NCBI GenBank assembly: GCA_021208565.1
Contig: JAJOJN010000047.1
Coordinates: 31,603-95,602 of the forward strand
From: Nitrincola sp.
GTDB lineage: Bacteria > Pseudomonadota > Gammaproteobacteria > Pseudomonadales > Balneatricaceae
DNA: 64,000 nt
Direction of reading: 5' to 3'
A model generated the notes under the pieces. It was not told the origin of the DNA. It did no database searches and worked only from the letters and a program-made list of their open reading frames with translations. This document shows positions 1 to 11,145 of this stretch, piece by piece. The position numbers and the translations under genes are program-made. Within the stretch, counting starts at the first letter, position 1. Each line of letters begins with the position of its first letter.

Positions 1-291
1 AACGACAAGCGCAAGCAGTGCAACGATACCGACTAGCTTAAAGCTTCCACCAGGGCTTGGATTTCCACCAGAGGTTCCTGAACCTCCGCCAGAACCACCC
101 TTATTACCACCGAAAATACCATTTAGCCGGTCTTGTAGTTTTTGCAGCGCTTCATCCAGATCCGGTGGTCCTTGGTTGTTGTTTCCACCGCCACCACCGC
201 TATTGCGATTTCCACCGCCGGGATTTTTGTCACCGCCGCCACTCCAGGGGTCATGGTTCTTGCCATTCCCGCCAGGCTCATTCCAGGCCAT
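1..291 (-). CDS. hflK: HflK, N-terminal part (runs off the window)
   Basis: HflK is a membrane SPFH protein that, with HflC, forms the large periplasmic-side cage around FtsH and modulates its proteolysis. Visible here are the first 97 residues: start MAWNEPGGNGKN, a long Gly/Asn-rich cytoplasmic stretch (residues 4-75), the DLDEALQKLQ segment, and the beginning of the transmembrane helix (LVGIVALLALVV) at the window edge. The SPFH domain lies outside the window. It follows hflX by about 70 bases in the same direction, the usual hfq-hflX-hflK-hflC order. No frameshift is seen in the visible part. Confidence 0.93.
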   Translation of the reverse strand, partial: MAWNEPGGNGKNHDPWSGGGDKNPGGGNRNSGGGGGNNNQGPPDLDEALQKLQDRLNGIFGGNKGGSGGGSGTSGGNPSPGGSFKLVGIVALLALVV

Positions 292-359
292 AGTGTTCTC
301 CGTTATAAGACAAATTAAAAGGGTAAAATTTTATGAACCGCAGCACTCAGATGCAACCG

Positions 360-1668
360 TTAATCGTTATCGACCACATCTGGAAAATATCGTTCCACAG
401 GTATCTGTAATCGACTTAACATCTGCCTAAAATCTTTTTGCTGTAAACGCACTCTCAAATTGATACGTCCATCTTCTTCAATCCGTTCATCAAGCACCGC
501 TTCACGAGCATAAAGCATGGATCGAAACTGACCATCCTGAGGTGACAACTCGAGCGTACCCTCAAACATACTGCCAGATAAACGCTCATTCACCGCCGCT
601 AGCAACAGATCCACACCTTGATTTTGCTGAGCAGATAACCAAACTCGGACGGGAACACCCTCCTCATCCCTATCGACTCGAGGCGAAAAATCATCAAGCA
701 AATCTATCTTATTGTAAACTAATAAGGTCGGGCGATCATCTGCACCAATTTCTTGAAGAACATCATTCACTTGCTCTATATGAGCCTGTCTTTCTTCGTC
801 ATGGGCATCGATTACATGGAGTAACAGATCAGCCTCAGCTGTTTCCTGTAACGTTGCTCTAAACGCTTCAACCAACTTGTGCGGAAGATGTCGAATAAAT
901 CCGACAGTATCCGCCAAGATCATGGGGCCGGCATCCGGTAGCTGAACTTTTCTCAGCGTTGGATCCAGCGTCGCGAAAAGTTGATCAGCAGCATAAACAT
1001 TGGCAGCCGTGATACTGTTGAACAAAGTGGATTTGCCAGCGTTGGTATAGCCGACAAGCGATACCGTCGGAATCTCTGCTCTAACACGCGCACGACGACC
1101 TTGATCTCGCTGCTTACGTACTTTATCAAGGCGCTTCAAAATCGCTTTGATCCGAGCTCGTTAATAGACGCCTATCCGTCTCGAGCTGCGTTTCACCCGG
1201 ACCACGAAGACCTATACCACCTTTTTGACGCTCAAGGTGTGTCCAACCACGAATTAGACGGGTAGACATATGTTCGAGCTGAGCCAACTCCACCTGAAGC
1301 TTACCTTCATGCGTTCGGGCTCGCTGAGCAAAAATATCCAGTATTAGACCAGTTCTATCCAACACTCGACATTTGATTTCTCGCTCAATATTTCTTTCTT
1401 GAGCAGGACTGAGAGAGTGATTAAAAATAACCAACTCAGCTTCATGCATACGAACCAACTCAGCCAACTCCTCGACTTTTCCTTTTACCCAGAAAAAAAT
1501 CGAGGACTCGGATCAGAGCGGCTTCCCAATAAAAAAACAGATAGGATCGGCACCTGCTGACAATGCCAGTTCCTCTAACTCTCTAGGGTCTTCTGCTTCC
1601 GCTTCAGAGGCTAGATCGATATGGACCAGTATTGCGCGCTCGCCTGATTCAGGACGCTCAAAAAACAA
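360..1668 (-). CDS. hflX: GTPase HflX (frameshifted in this sequence)
   Basis: HflX is a ribosome-binding GTPase that splits stalled or heat-damaged 70S ribosomes. The sequence shows the N-terminal domain ([26 protein letters not shown]), the glycine-rich [13 protein letters not shown] linker, the G domain with G1 [10 protein letters not shown]3 [10 protein letters not shown] and G4 NKID, and a C-terminal domain ending YFPDVVDND. The reading frame breaks near 1161 (one extra A; corrected it reads [15 protein letters not shown]) and at least twice around 1490-1545 in T and A runs. The start is probably TTG at 1668, giving [12 protein letters not shown]; a GTG overlapping the hfq stop would also work if the T run at 1660-1665 is one base too long. 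It lies between hfq and hflK. Confidence 0.92.
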
Positions 1669-1677
1669 TCAGATTAC

Positions 1678-1941
<264 letters not shown>

Positions 1942-2041
1942 TCAGTCATAATATTGCGTTTAGTTATAATTCTTGATCATTACCGCTCATCAGAACCACC
2001 CAGGGATATACCGATTAGCTGCAATGCACAAAACACTATCA

Positions 2042-2984
2042 TTATATAACGCGACCCTCGATTAACTTCAAGCAATCTTGCAGGTAATTCTGCTTATTGT
2101 TCGATAAACAGTGCAAATCAGACCAACTTCGTAACCAAGTGTACTGTCGCTTAGCTAATTGGCGTGTTGCCACTATCGACTTATCTTTCATCTGCTGATA
2201 GGTCAGCTCACCTTTAAAGTAGTGCCACATCTGACGATAGCCTACACATCGAATCGAGGGCATCGTTTCGTTTAGATCACCTCGCTGATAGAGATCTGCA
2301 ACCTCTTTTTCAAAGCCTTCGTCTAACATGAGCTGAAAACGCTCAGCAATACGCTGATGCAAGACGGCTCTATCATCAGGCATTAAACCGATACAAAGTG
2401 GCTCAAAGGAGAGCTTAATCGACTCTTGCTGATCCCAATGCGATGTCATGGAACGACCAGTCAGTAAAAAAAACTTCTAACGCACGCTGAACACGCTGTG
2501 TATCCGTGGGATGAAGCCTTGCAGCCGCCACAGGATCTACTTTAGACAAATCAGCATGGAGCGCTTCAATACCTTCAGTTTTAACACGTTGGTCTAACTG
2601 AACCCTTAAAGCAGGATCAGATGCTGGCAGAGCTGCCAATCCCTTCAATAGGGCATTGAAATACATCATCGTACCGCCAACCAATAAAGGGATTCTTTGC
2701 GCTCGATGTGCTTCTTGAATCAGCCTTAATACGTCTTCTCTAAACTCAGCTGCCGAATAACTCTCCGACGCATCCTTAATATCCACGAGATGATGAGGAT
2801 AGGCACTGAGCGTTTTCGAATCTGGTTTCGCTGTACCTATATTCATACCACGATAGATCAAAGCGGAATCCACACTGATTAAAGAAACTGGCAATCGATC
2901 GGCAAGCTGCATCGCCAAGTCCGTTTTTCCGGAGGCAGTTGGACCCATTAAACAAATGGTGAGCGGTTTTGATTTACTGTCCAC
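2042..2984 (-). CDS. miaA: tRNA dimethylallyltransferase MiaA (one frameshift)
   Basis: MiaA adds a dimethylallyl group to A37 of tRNAs that read UNN codons. The P-loop GPTASGKT is at residues 14-21, followed by [18 protein letters not shown] and later [13 protein letters not shown], all family hallmarks. The frame breaks at an A8 run (2466-2473); with seven bases it reads [16 protein letters not shown], the expected joint. The likely start is GTG at 2984, which overlaps the end of mutL by 11 bases and so implies translational coupling. Corrected length is about 313 residues, normal for the family. Confidence 0.95.
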
Positions 2985-4833
2985 GAAGAAATAACTTATC
3001 CAATTCTGATAGGGTCAAACTGATCCAAGTAGGTCGACCATGATTGCATTGCCCACTGCCGTTCTGTTTGCTGCCATGTCACGTAACAATGCGTTCATTT
3101 CGGTCAAGGTTAACTGTCGATTAGCACGAACAGCTCCATGACAAGCCATGGTTCCTAAGAGTTCATTAATGTGATTTTCGATTCGCTGACTTGATCCCAT
3201 CTCAACAAGATCGGCAATGACATCACGGACTAACTGTGCCACATCTGATTTTGCCAAGTAGATCGGCACCTCTCGAATCACGAGACTTTCATCACTGAGG
3301 CGCTGGAGCAAGAAGCCTAAGCGCTCAAATAGCTGAGCATGATGCTCAGCCATCTCAGCCTCTTTGCGACTCACCGATAAACTCACAGGAACCAATAGTG
3401 GCTGACTGCGCAAACGATCCTCCGAAAGCGCCTGTTTCATCCGCTCATAAACGATTCGCTCATGCGCGGCATGCATGTCTACCAAAATCAATCCCTGAGC
3501 ACTTTGCGACAAGATATACACACCATGAAGCTGTGCCAGCGCAAAACCTAATGGCGGTGTACCATCAGAAGACTGAGCCACTGGGGCGGAGTCAGCAAAA
3601 TGTGCACTTGAGGCAGACTCATTTACTAAGGAAGAGGTCTGCGGGTATAGCTGCCCATAGTGTTCAATTTGCCGCTGCACTGCAGCAGTTGAAGACACTG
3701 ATGGCACTGAAGGTGGCAGGTGAAATCGACTTTGATCAAACGTCTGTGACGGCACTGCCTGTTGCACCGAAGACGAAGGGGCTTCGAGAACACTGGCAGG
3801 TGTCATTTGCGCAATCACGCGGTGCAAAGAACGGTATATAAAGTCATGGACTAAACGACTTTCTCGGAAGCGGACTTCATGCTTCGTGGGATGAACATTG
3901 ACATCCACCAGCGCCGGATCTAATTCCAAATAAAGTACGAAAGCAGGGTGTCGGCCATTATACAGTACATCTTGATAAGCCTGACGAACCGCATGACTGA
4001 CTACTTTATCCTTAATAATTCGGCCATTGACGAAAAAGTATTGTTGATCAGCCTGACTTCTGGAATGCGTAGGCTGTGTGATCCAACCATACAAACGTAA
4101 ACCAGAGGCTTCTGCTTGCATATCAACCACTAGAGCATGCTCGATAAAAGGCTGTCCAAGCAAAAGAGATAAGCGTCTTTCCTTTTCAAGTTCGGACTGA
4201 GCTGACTTCAGTTGATAGAGTTGTTTGCCGTTGTGTCCTAGGGAGAAACTGACATCAAAACGACTCAAGGCTAAGCGTCGCACCACCTCTTCAAGATGAC
4301 CAAATTCCGTTTTTTTCTGTGCGTAAGAATTTTCGTCGAGCCGGAGTGTTAAAAAAAAAGATCCCGAACCTCAACCGAGGTGCCATAAGGATGAGCTGCA
4401 GGCGTTATTCGTGGTTCCATATCGCGCCCTTCGACCGCCACCGACCAAGCTTCCTGTTGATCCTGTGTTCTTGAGGTGAGGTTAACCGAGACACGGAACT
4501 GATACTGGCTAGTGCTTCACCGCGAAAACCCAGACTGATCACCGCTTCAAGATCTTCTAGAGCGGTAATTTTTGAGGTGGCATGACGACTTAGGGCTAAG
4601 GATAAATCTTCTTTCGGAATACCCGATCCATCATCTCGAATACGGATGAGACGAACACCCCCCTGCTCCACCTCAAGCGAAACGGTCTTGGCACCCGCAT
4701 CTAAACAGTTTTCCAACAATTCTTTGACAACTGACGCAGGTCTTTCTACCACTTCCCCCGCGGCTATCTGGTTAGCCAGTTGTGGGGAAAGTAAACGTAT
4801 GGATGACGTAGGATGATTTAATTGCCTTTGCAT
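2974..4833 (-). CDS. mutL: DNA mismatch repair protein MutL (four frameshifts)
   Basis: MutL couples MutS mismatch recognition to strand incision. The N-terminal GHKL ATPase is clear: [23 protein letters not shown] and [10 protein letters not shown]. The C-terminal dimerisation domain includes the [13 protein letters not shown] segment. Breaks occur near 4484 (a C lost), at A9 4351-4359, at T7 4310-4316, and near 3059 (a G lost). Correcting the last one extends the protein to [13 protein letters not shown] and a stop at 2974-2976, within the miaA start. The start codon overlaps the amidase stop by one base (TAATG). Confidence 0.94.
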
Positions 4834-6296
4834 TAGCCCGCAGGAATCCTTAAGACCTGACCCACACGAATCTGATCACCGTTAATTTGATTAGCGGCTC
4901 TCAATGCCGATACCGAAACACCATTTCTAACCGCAATCACCGATAGGGTATCACCGGGTTGTACTCGATGTGTTCTATCACCGCCAGCAAGCGCACCCCC
5001 TTGGCTTTTACGCCATGCTACCCAGGTCATATCAGGTGGTTTTTGCCAGAAATAATCTTTGATACCCTGCATGATCGCGCGAGCCATTCTTTGCTGATAG
5101 GCAGCCGTTCTGAGCTGAGCCTCTTCCTGCGGGTTAGTAATAAAACCCGTTTCGATCAGAATGAGGTACATCAGGTGAACGCAAGACCGCGAAGTTAGCC
5201 ATTTCCACATTAGGTTTGTGCATACGCGCAAACTGACCAATATTACTGTGAATAATATGAGCCACTTCACGACTGCCTGTGCGACTGGCGGTCATCGACA
5301 TGTCCAACAGCACACTCGCCAACACAGCGTCTTTATCTTCAAGGCTGACGTTACCGACACCCCCAATTAAGTCCGCACTATTTTCCCGATCCGCCAACCA
5401 GCGACCCATTTCACTACTCGCACCTCGCTCGGAGAGCACCCAAACCGAGGCACCTCTTGCCGTGGGTGATTTCCAACCGTCGGCATGAATCGACACAAAT
5501 AGATCGGCATTCGCCTGTCTGGCCCGAAGGACACGGTTACGCAAGCTTACAAAGTAATCGCCGTCACGAATCAACACAGCTCGGTAACCCTGCTCTGCAT
5601 CTATCAGTCGTTTTAACTCACGCGCAATGGCAAGTACAACGTCTTTTTCGCGTGTACCATTGGGGCCTATAGCACCAGGGTCTTCGCCACCATGTCCAGC
5701 ATCGATAGCGATAATAATGTCACGGAGATTGCCTTGCCCATTGGCAGGGGGTGAAGCTGTTGCAACAGGCGTGGGCGCAGGCGAGCTACTAGTGGTGCTG
5801 TTTGCAGAGGCATTAGAATCTGATGAGTTAGAAACTGGCTGTGATGACGCCGATGGATTAGCAGCAGGCTGTGTTGCGGTCGCCAGCGTATTTGCAGGGT
5901 TTCTAGGTCGATCACCAAGCGATGACCAAATTGATCATTTGGCGGCAAGGTAAAACTATTGGGTTTCACATTCGATTTCAGGTCCAGAACAATACGCAGC
6001 GTACCATTGCTGTGACTGTGACGAATACTGGCCACTGGACTGTCACCAAGGGACAAATGCTCAAATTCGGTCTTCAAACGGGCATTACTAACATCCACCA
6101 CGACACGATCAGGCCCTTCCAGTCTAAACAATCGATGTTCAACTGGCGCACTCAAATCAAATACTAAACGCGTATTATCAGGCGCCAGCCACGCACGAAC
6201 ACCTTGCACGTCGACATTCGCCAAAGCAAAGGCCGGCATCATGGTAAACATGAGCAACATCAACCAAATCAATATTGTGCGAGTATTTACTTTCAC
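4833..6296 (-). CDS. amiB: N-acetylmuramoyl-L-alanine amidase, AmiB/AmiC type (two frameshifts)
   Basis: Secreted zinc amidase that removes stem peptides from peptidoglycan during daughter-cell separation. In order: signal peptide ending MMPAFALA (about residue 26), an AMIN domain (residues 27-130) that binds peptidoglycan, a Ser/Ala/Pro-rich linker, an amidase_3 catalytic domain with [14 protein letters not shown] and SIHAD, and a C-terminal LysM repeat ([19 protein letters not shown]). The frame breaks near 5905 and near 5173. The LysM tail resembles AmiB more than AmiC, so the symbol is tentative. It is translationally linked to mutL and lies downstream of tsaE. Confidence 0.9.
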
Positions 6297-6305
6297 AATG
6301 TGCGC

Positions 6306-6779
6306 TTACCCATTCAATTTACTTACTATTCTATCGGCAATGATACACCCTTTTTGAGTATTTTTTGACCATTTTATTTCTCTTCCTCGATTTTTTTCAC
6401 TTAAACAAAGTTCGATATCCGCTAGAGGTAACACACCCTGTCCCCTTTCGGGCCATTCGATTAAACAGAGCGCATTCTGGTCAAAGTAATCACGAATACC
6501 GAGAAATTCCAGTTCCTCTGGATCGCCTAATCGATAGAGATCAAAATGATAGACCGTTATATCGTCAAACTCGTAGGGCTCAACGAGTGTATAAGTCGGA
6601 CTCTTAACCGCACCTTGATGACCCCAATAAGAGATCACGCCACGACAAAAGGTTGTTTTTCCCATACCCAAATTTCCTTTCAGAAAAACAACAGCGCCCT
6701 CATTGCCGACGGCTTCCGCAAAAAGTCGTCCAAATTCAACAGTCGCTTGATCATCTTCAAGAAATGCACAGTTACTCAA
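6306..6779 (-). CDS. tsaE: tRNA threonylcarbamoyladenosine ATPase TsaE
   Basis: Small ATPase partner of TsaB/TsaD in making t6A37 on ANN-decoding tRNAs. The 157-residue product carries the Walker A loop GNLGMGKTTF (around residue 35), the SPTYTLVEPY segment and YHFDLYRLGDPEELE, which are diagnostic. The start is a TTG at 6779 preceded by CAGGAG at good spacing; no ATG fits. Only four bases separate it from the nnr stop, so the two are co-transcribed. Confidence 0.96.
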   Translation of the reverse strand: MSNCAFLEDDQATVEFGRLFAEAVGNEGAVVFLKGNLGMGKTTFCRGVISYWGHQGAVKSPTYTLVEPYEFDDITVYHFDLYRLGDPEELEFLGIRDYFDQNALCLIEWPERGQGVLPLADIELCLSEKNRGREIKWSKNTQKGCIIADRIVSKLNG

Positions 6780-6783
6780 CGAC

Positions 6784-8292
6784 TCACTCCTGCTTGTTAT
6801 TCAAAATAAAGGGTAATTGATCGATCAAGTCTGAGGCTAGAAGTCCTCGTTCACCTAAGGTCATCGCACACCTATCAGCTGCCTGAGCATGCACAAAAAC
6901 ACCGATTCTAGCAGCATCTACCGCTTTAAGACCCTGCGCCATTAGACCGCTAATGATACCTGCCAGCACATCCCCCATTCCACCACTGGCCATACCGGGA
7001 TTACCATCACTACAAAGATGAATGACATCACCATCAAAAAGTCAGCGTTCCAGCACCTTTTAAGCACCACTACACCGCCATAACGCTGCTGTAATACGCG
7101 CACAGCCGCAAATCGATCTTGCTGTACTTCTGCCACATCCCAGCCAAGGAGTTCCGCCGCTTCTCTTGGATGCGGGGTAATCACTCGTTTAGGATGCAAC
7201 ACTGGGTTTTTAGCCAAGTAACGCAATGCATCCGCATCTAATACCTGAGGCAAACTGCTTTCGAGGACAGCTTGCATGACGCTATCACTCCAGGATGAGT
7301 CACCTAAACCTGGACCTGCCACTATCACAGAAGCTCGGGCTAACATCTGCTGCAAAGCGTGACTCTGAGTAACACCCCTTGCCATAATCTCTGGCTGGCG
7401 TGTTAAGGCTGCCAAGACATGTTCCGGGCGCGTTGCTAGCGAGGTCAGGCCCGCACCACTTCTTGCAGCGCTCTGTGCCGCCATAATGGCCGCACCCCCC
7501 ATCCCCTCGGCACCCCCCAATAACCAGTAGATGACCAAAATTTCCTTTATGAGCTGAGCGTTGGCGCGCGGGTAATAACTCCAACAGATCTTGATGTTCC
7601 GTTCGAAACACACTGACCGGCACTCTCTCATAGAGTTCATCAGGAACACGTAAATTATCAAAGTAGAGTTCACCGACGTAATCTACCCCCTGATGCGTTA
7701 GCAGTCCCTGTTTAACACCGATAAAGGTCAGCGTCGCCTGTGCCCGCACACAGACACCTAACACTGTTCCGGTATCGCTGCACAAACCAGAAGGGATATC
7801 GACCGAAACAACCGGTTTATTCTGCTGATTTAGCTTGCTGATAGCCTCTCGAACACTCCCTCTGACATCCCCCTTAAGCCCTGTGCCCAGTATTGCATCT
7901 ACAATCAAGTCACCCTGGAATTCAATATAGGGCTGCCATGCTTGCCACTGCACACCTAAACTTTCAGCCCAACGAAACGCGTCTAGCGCCTCTCCCGCCA
8001 ATTGTTCTTCAAAGGGGTGGTGGCCAAAGGTCAACACCTGAACTTGAATACCCTGCTGCTGAGCCAAGCCAGCCACGATGAAACCATCTCCACCATTATT
8101 GCCAGATCCACATAACAGTGTGATAGATCGACTCTCAGGCCATCGACGCTGAATCAGCGCAAAGAGTGCATGGCCCGCTCGCTGCATCAGACGAAATCCA
8201 GGGATAGCAAACGCTTGCGTTGCCAAATGATCTAAAGCACGTGTCTGCTCGGCCGTGTATACTGTGGCTGGCAGTGTGGTTCGACTCATCAT
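6784..8292 (-). CDS. nnr: Bifunctional NAD(P)H-hydrate repair enzyme Nnr (epimerase plus dehydratase; frameshifted)
   Basis: Repairs hydrated NAD(P)H. The N-terminal YjeF epimerase domain (about residues 1-220) has CGSGNNGGDGFIVAGL and VDAILGTGLKGDV. The C-terminal ADP-dependent dehydratase has VIVAGPGLG, VLDADALR, ITPHPREAAELL and the GNPGMASGGMGDVLAG loop. The frame breaks at C6 7513-7518 (corrected: GGAEGMGGAAIMAA) and twice near 7036-7065 in T and A runs (corrected: LKGAGTLTFDGDVIH). AAGGAGAT precedes the double ATG at 8292/8289. It heads the long minus-strand operon and is divergent from queG. Confidence 0.94.
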
Positions 8293-8328
8293 GCTAATAT
8301 CTCCTTAACCTTTGATATCTATTCTGTC

Positions 8329-9466
8329 ATGCGTAACGAACAGAGCAAGCAAAATCATCCACTTCAAGACACTATTGAGATGGAACAACTCGCTAAGCAG
8401 ATAAAAGCCTGGGCACTTGAACTTGGTTTTGCTCATTGCGGCATCACAGGCACCGACCTTTCTTCAGAAGCGGAGCACCTACAAAGCTGGTTGAGTGAAG
8501 GGATGCAGGGTGAGATGCAATGGCTGGGGGAACATCAAGAGAAACGCTTAGATGCCGCAAAGCTTCACCCCAATACACAACGGATTATCAGCGTTCGAAT
8601 GGACTATTTACCTGCCGACGTTCAAACACTCAGCATTCTTGAAAACCCTGATAAAGCGTATATTGCCCGTTACACGCTGGGACGCGATTATCACAAAATT
8701 GATGAGAAAGCGGCTCAAAGCGCTGGGTGAAAAAATTCAATCACATTTACAGCAATCGCTAGTATTCCGCCCTTTTGTAGATAGTGCTCCCGTTCTTGAA
8801 CGCCCTATTGCTCGCAATGCTGGACTTGGCTGGATAGGCAAACACACACTACTCCTGACAAGAGAAGCGGGATCTTGGTTTTTCTTGGGAGAACTATTCA
8901 TTAATCTTCCCTTGCCGCTGGACCCACCAGAGCTGAAAAGCCACTGCGGGAAATGCACATCCTGTTTAGATATCTGCCCTACGCAAGCCTTCCCCAAACC
9001 CTACGTGCTAGATGCGCGACGCTGCATTTCCTATCTTACCATCGAACACAAGGGCTCAATCCCCGAGTCACTGAGAAAACCCATGGGAAACCGTGTATTC
9101 GGTTGCGATGACTGCCAGCTTTTTTGCCCTTGGAACCGTTTTGCTCAATCCAGTACAGAAGATGATTTCAAGCCACGTCATCAGCTGGATGACATCGACC
9201 TGTTGACGCTCTTTACATGGGATGAAGCGACTTTTTTAAAAAACACTGAAGGATCGGCTATCCGACGAACAGGCTATGAAGGCTGGCAAAGGAACCTAGC
9301 CGTTGCCTTGGGCAACAGCACGGGCGGTGAACAGATTATCGCCGCCTTAGAACAACGGCTCAGCGACCAAGACTGCTCAACCCTATTGGCTGAGCATATT
9401 CGATGGGCACTTGATCAGCTTACAAACGGAACAGGTTGCGACGATAGTAACGCAACTCCTCAATAG
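8329..9466 (+). CDS. queG: Epoxyqueuosine reductase QueG (one frameshift)
   Basis: Cobalamin- and [4Fe-4S]-dependent enzyme that performs the last step of queuosine synthesis on tRNA. It shows the N-terminal B12-binding DUF1730 region ([19 protein letters not shown]), [16 protein letters not shown], and two ferredoxin-like clusters, [12 protein letters not shown] and [11 protein letters not shown]. The frame breaks at A4 8695-8698; with three bases it reads [15 protein letters not shown]. An alternative start is ATG at 8380. The 3' end overlaps orn by 47 bases in convergent orientation. Confidence 0.94.
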
Positions 9467-9962
9467 ACTCGCGTATATCATCTAGAGCCAGATGAGCACC
9501 TTTTTTCTTAAAGCCATCCATAATAGATGGCTTCCAACGCTTGGCTAACTCTTTAATGGTGCTGACATCAATATTGCGATAATGAAAGTGAGCTTCAAGC
9601 TCAGGCATATATTTGACCAAAAAGCGACGATCCTGACCGATGCTGTTGCCACACATTGGCGATACACCCTTATCCGTATGCTGTCTCAAGAAAGCTAACA
9701 TCTGCTGCTGAGCTTCAGCCTCAGTTGTCTTACTTTCTCTGACTCTCGCTGTCAGCCCTGACTGACCATGCTGACGAGTACACCATTCATCCATCTGCGC
9801 CAACAGACTATCAGGCTGATGCACAGTGATCACATGACTTTCCGCGATTAAATTTAAATCGACATCCGTTACGATAGCTGCCATTTCAATGATGCGATCT
9901 TTTTCCGGATCAAGACCTGTCATTTCCAAGTCAATCCATAGCAGGCTAGTTTCACGGGGCAT
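9420..9962 (-). CDS. orn: Oligoribonuclease
   Basis: DEDDh-type 3'-5' exonuclease that degrades 2-5 nt RNAs and pGpG, the last step of c-di-GMP breakdown. The 180-residue product has [11 protein letters not shown] (catalytic D and E), [12 protein letters not shown] and [14 protein letters not shown], the expected four acidic residues and histidine. Length matches the family. It is divergent from rsgA, as in many gammaproteobacteria, and convergent with queG. Confidence 0.97.
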   Translation of the reverse strand: MPRETSLLWIDLEMTGLDPEKDRIIEMAAIVTDVDLNLIAESHVITVHQPDSLLAQMDEWCTRQHGQSGLTARVRESKTTEAEAQQQMLAFLRQHTDKGVSPMCGNSIGQDRRFLVKYMPELEAHFHYRNIDVSTIKELAKRWKPSIMDGFKKKGAHLALDDIRESIEELRYYRRNLFRL

Positions 9963-10092
9963 GCATCTTTCTCCTGAGTTGACGTTACATCGTCTGACTG
10001 TATTAATTCTGCGCTATAGAGTACCTTATTGACACTCAAGAACGAAGTCCATTCAGCATCGCATTCATTAGATCAGGAAAACCACTTTACCC

Positions 10093-11118
10093 ATGAGCAA
10101 ACGCAAGGTGACCCGCCGACAAGCTTGGCGTATCGATAAAATTCAGGAAGAGCGGGCAAATCGCGCTCAACGCCGTGATTCTCAAATAGAGAAGCAATTG
10201 TCCGGTGGTGAATTAGGACCTGAACAGCCTGGATTGATCATTTCTCACTATGGCAAACAGGTTGATATCGAAGTTTTAACGGGTTCACATGCTGGTGAAA
10301 TCGTGCGCTGTCATTTACGTACCCATCTGGGACAACTGGTCACGGGTGATGAGGTTATTTGGTGTCGCTCACCCGATGGCGGAGTTGTGGTCGCTGTTCA
10401 ACCGCGTAAAAGCCAACTACAACGCCCCAACAATTATGGCGAACTCAAACCGGTGGCGGCGAACATTGATCAAATTATCATTACCCTTGCACCTGAACCG
10501 AGGGCTCACCCAAACCTGATTGACCGTTACCTCATTGCCTGTGAACGTTCAGAAATAGAGCCCATTTTACTGCTAAACAAAACAGATTTAATTAATGAAG
10601 AAAATGCTCAATGGCTGATGCCGATGATGGAAATTTATCAGCAGATAGGCTATCGCATTATTCATACTTCAGCAGGACGTGAAGAATCACTGAGAGCCTT
10701 AAAAGAACAACTCAATGATCGAGTGAGTGTCTTTGTCGGTCAATCAGGGGTTGGCAAATCCTCTTTGATAAATGCGCTATTGCCGGGCATCGACTTAAAA
10801 GTGGGTGAACTATCTGAACAAAGCGGCAAAGGACGCCACACAACAACTACCGCACGCCTTTTCCATATGCCTGATGGAGGTGACTTGATCGACTCACCAG
10901 GGATTCGCGAGTTTGGCATGTGGCACATGGATGAAGCAGAGGTACTCGAGGGTTTTGTCGAATTCAGACCTTTCATAGGTCACTGTCGCTTTAGAGATTG
11001 CCAGCATCAACATGAGCCTGGTTGTGCGCTTTTAAAGGCAGTTGAAGATGGAGAAATTACCGAACAGCGGTTCCGTAGCTATCGAATGATTATTAACTCC
11101 ATGAACGAAACGCTGTAA
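10093..11118 (+). CDS. rsgA: Ribosome small-subunit GTPase RsgA
   Basis: Late 30S assembly GTPase. It has an N-terminal OB fold, then a circularly permuted G domain with G4 LLLNKTDL before G1 GQSGVGKSSL, HTTTTARL and G3 DSPGIREF, and a zinc finger with CRFRDCQHQHEPGC. The 341 residues are intact. The ATG is preceded by a weak purine stretch. It sits opposite orn and upstream of the HDOD gene. Confidence 0.97.
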   Translation: MSKRKVTRRQAWRIDKIQEERANRAQRRDSQIEKQLSGGELGPEQPGLIISHYGKQVDIEVLTGSHAGEIVRCHLRTHLGQLVTGDEVIWCRSPDGGVVVAVQPRKSQLQRPNNYGELKPVAANIDQIIITLAPEPRAHPNLIDRYLIACERSEIEPILLLNKTDLINEENAQWLMPMMEIYQQIGYRIIHTSAGREESLRALKEQLNDRVSVFVGQSGVGKSSLINALLPGIDLKVGELSEQSGKGRHTTTTARLFHMPDGGDLIDSPGIREFGMWHMDEAEVLEGFVEFRPFIGHCRFRDCQHQHEPGCALLKAVEDGEITEQRFRSYRMIINSMNETL

Positions 11119-11145
11119 ACTGATTGTATCTCTGGCCAGTCGAGT

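Noticed and set aside
5170-5960. Plus-strand frames inside the amidase gene with low-complexity protein
   Set aside because: They are shadows of the minus-strand amidase, whose AMIN, catalytic and LysM segments are clear.
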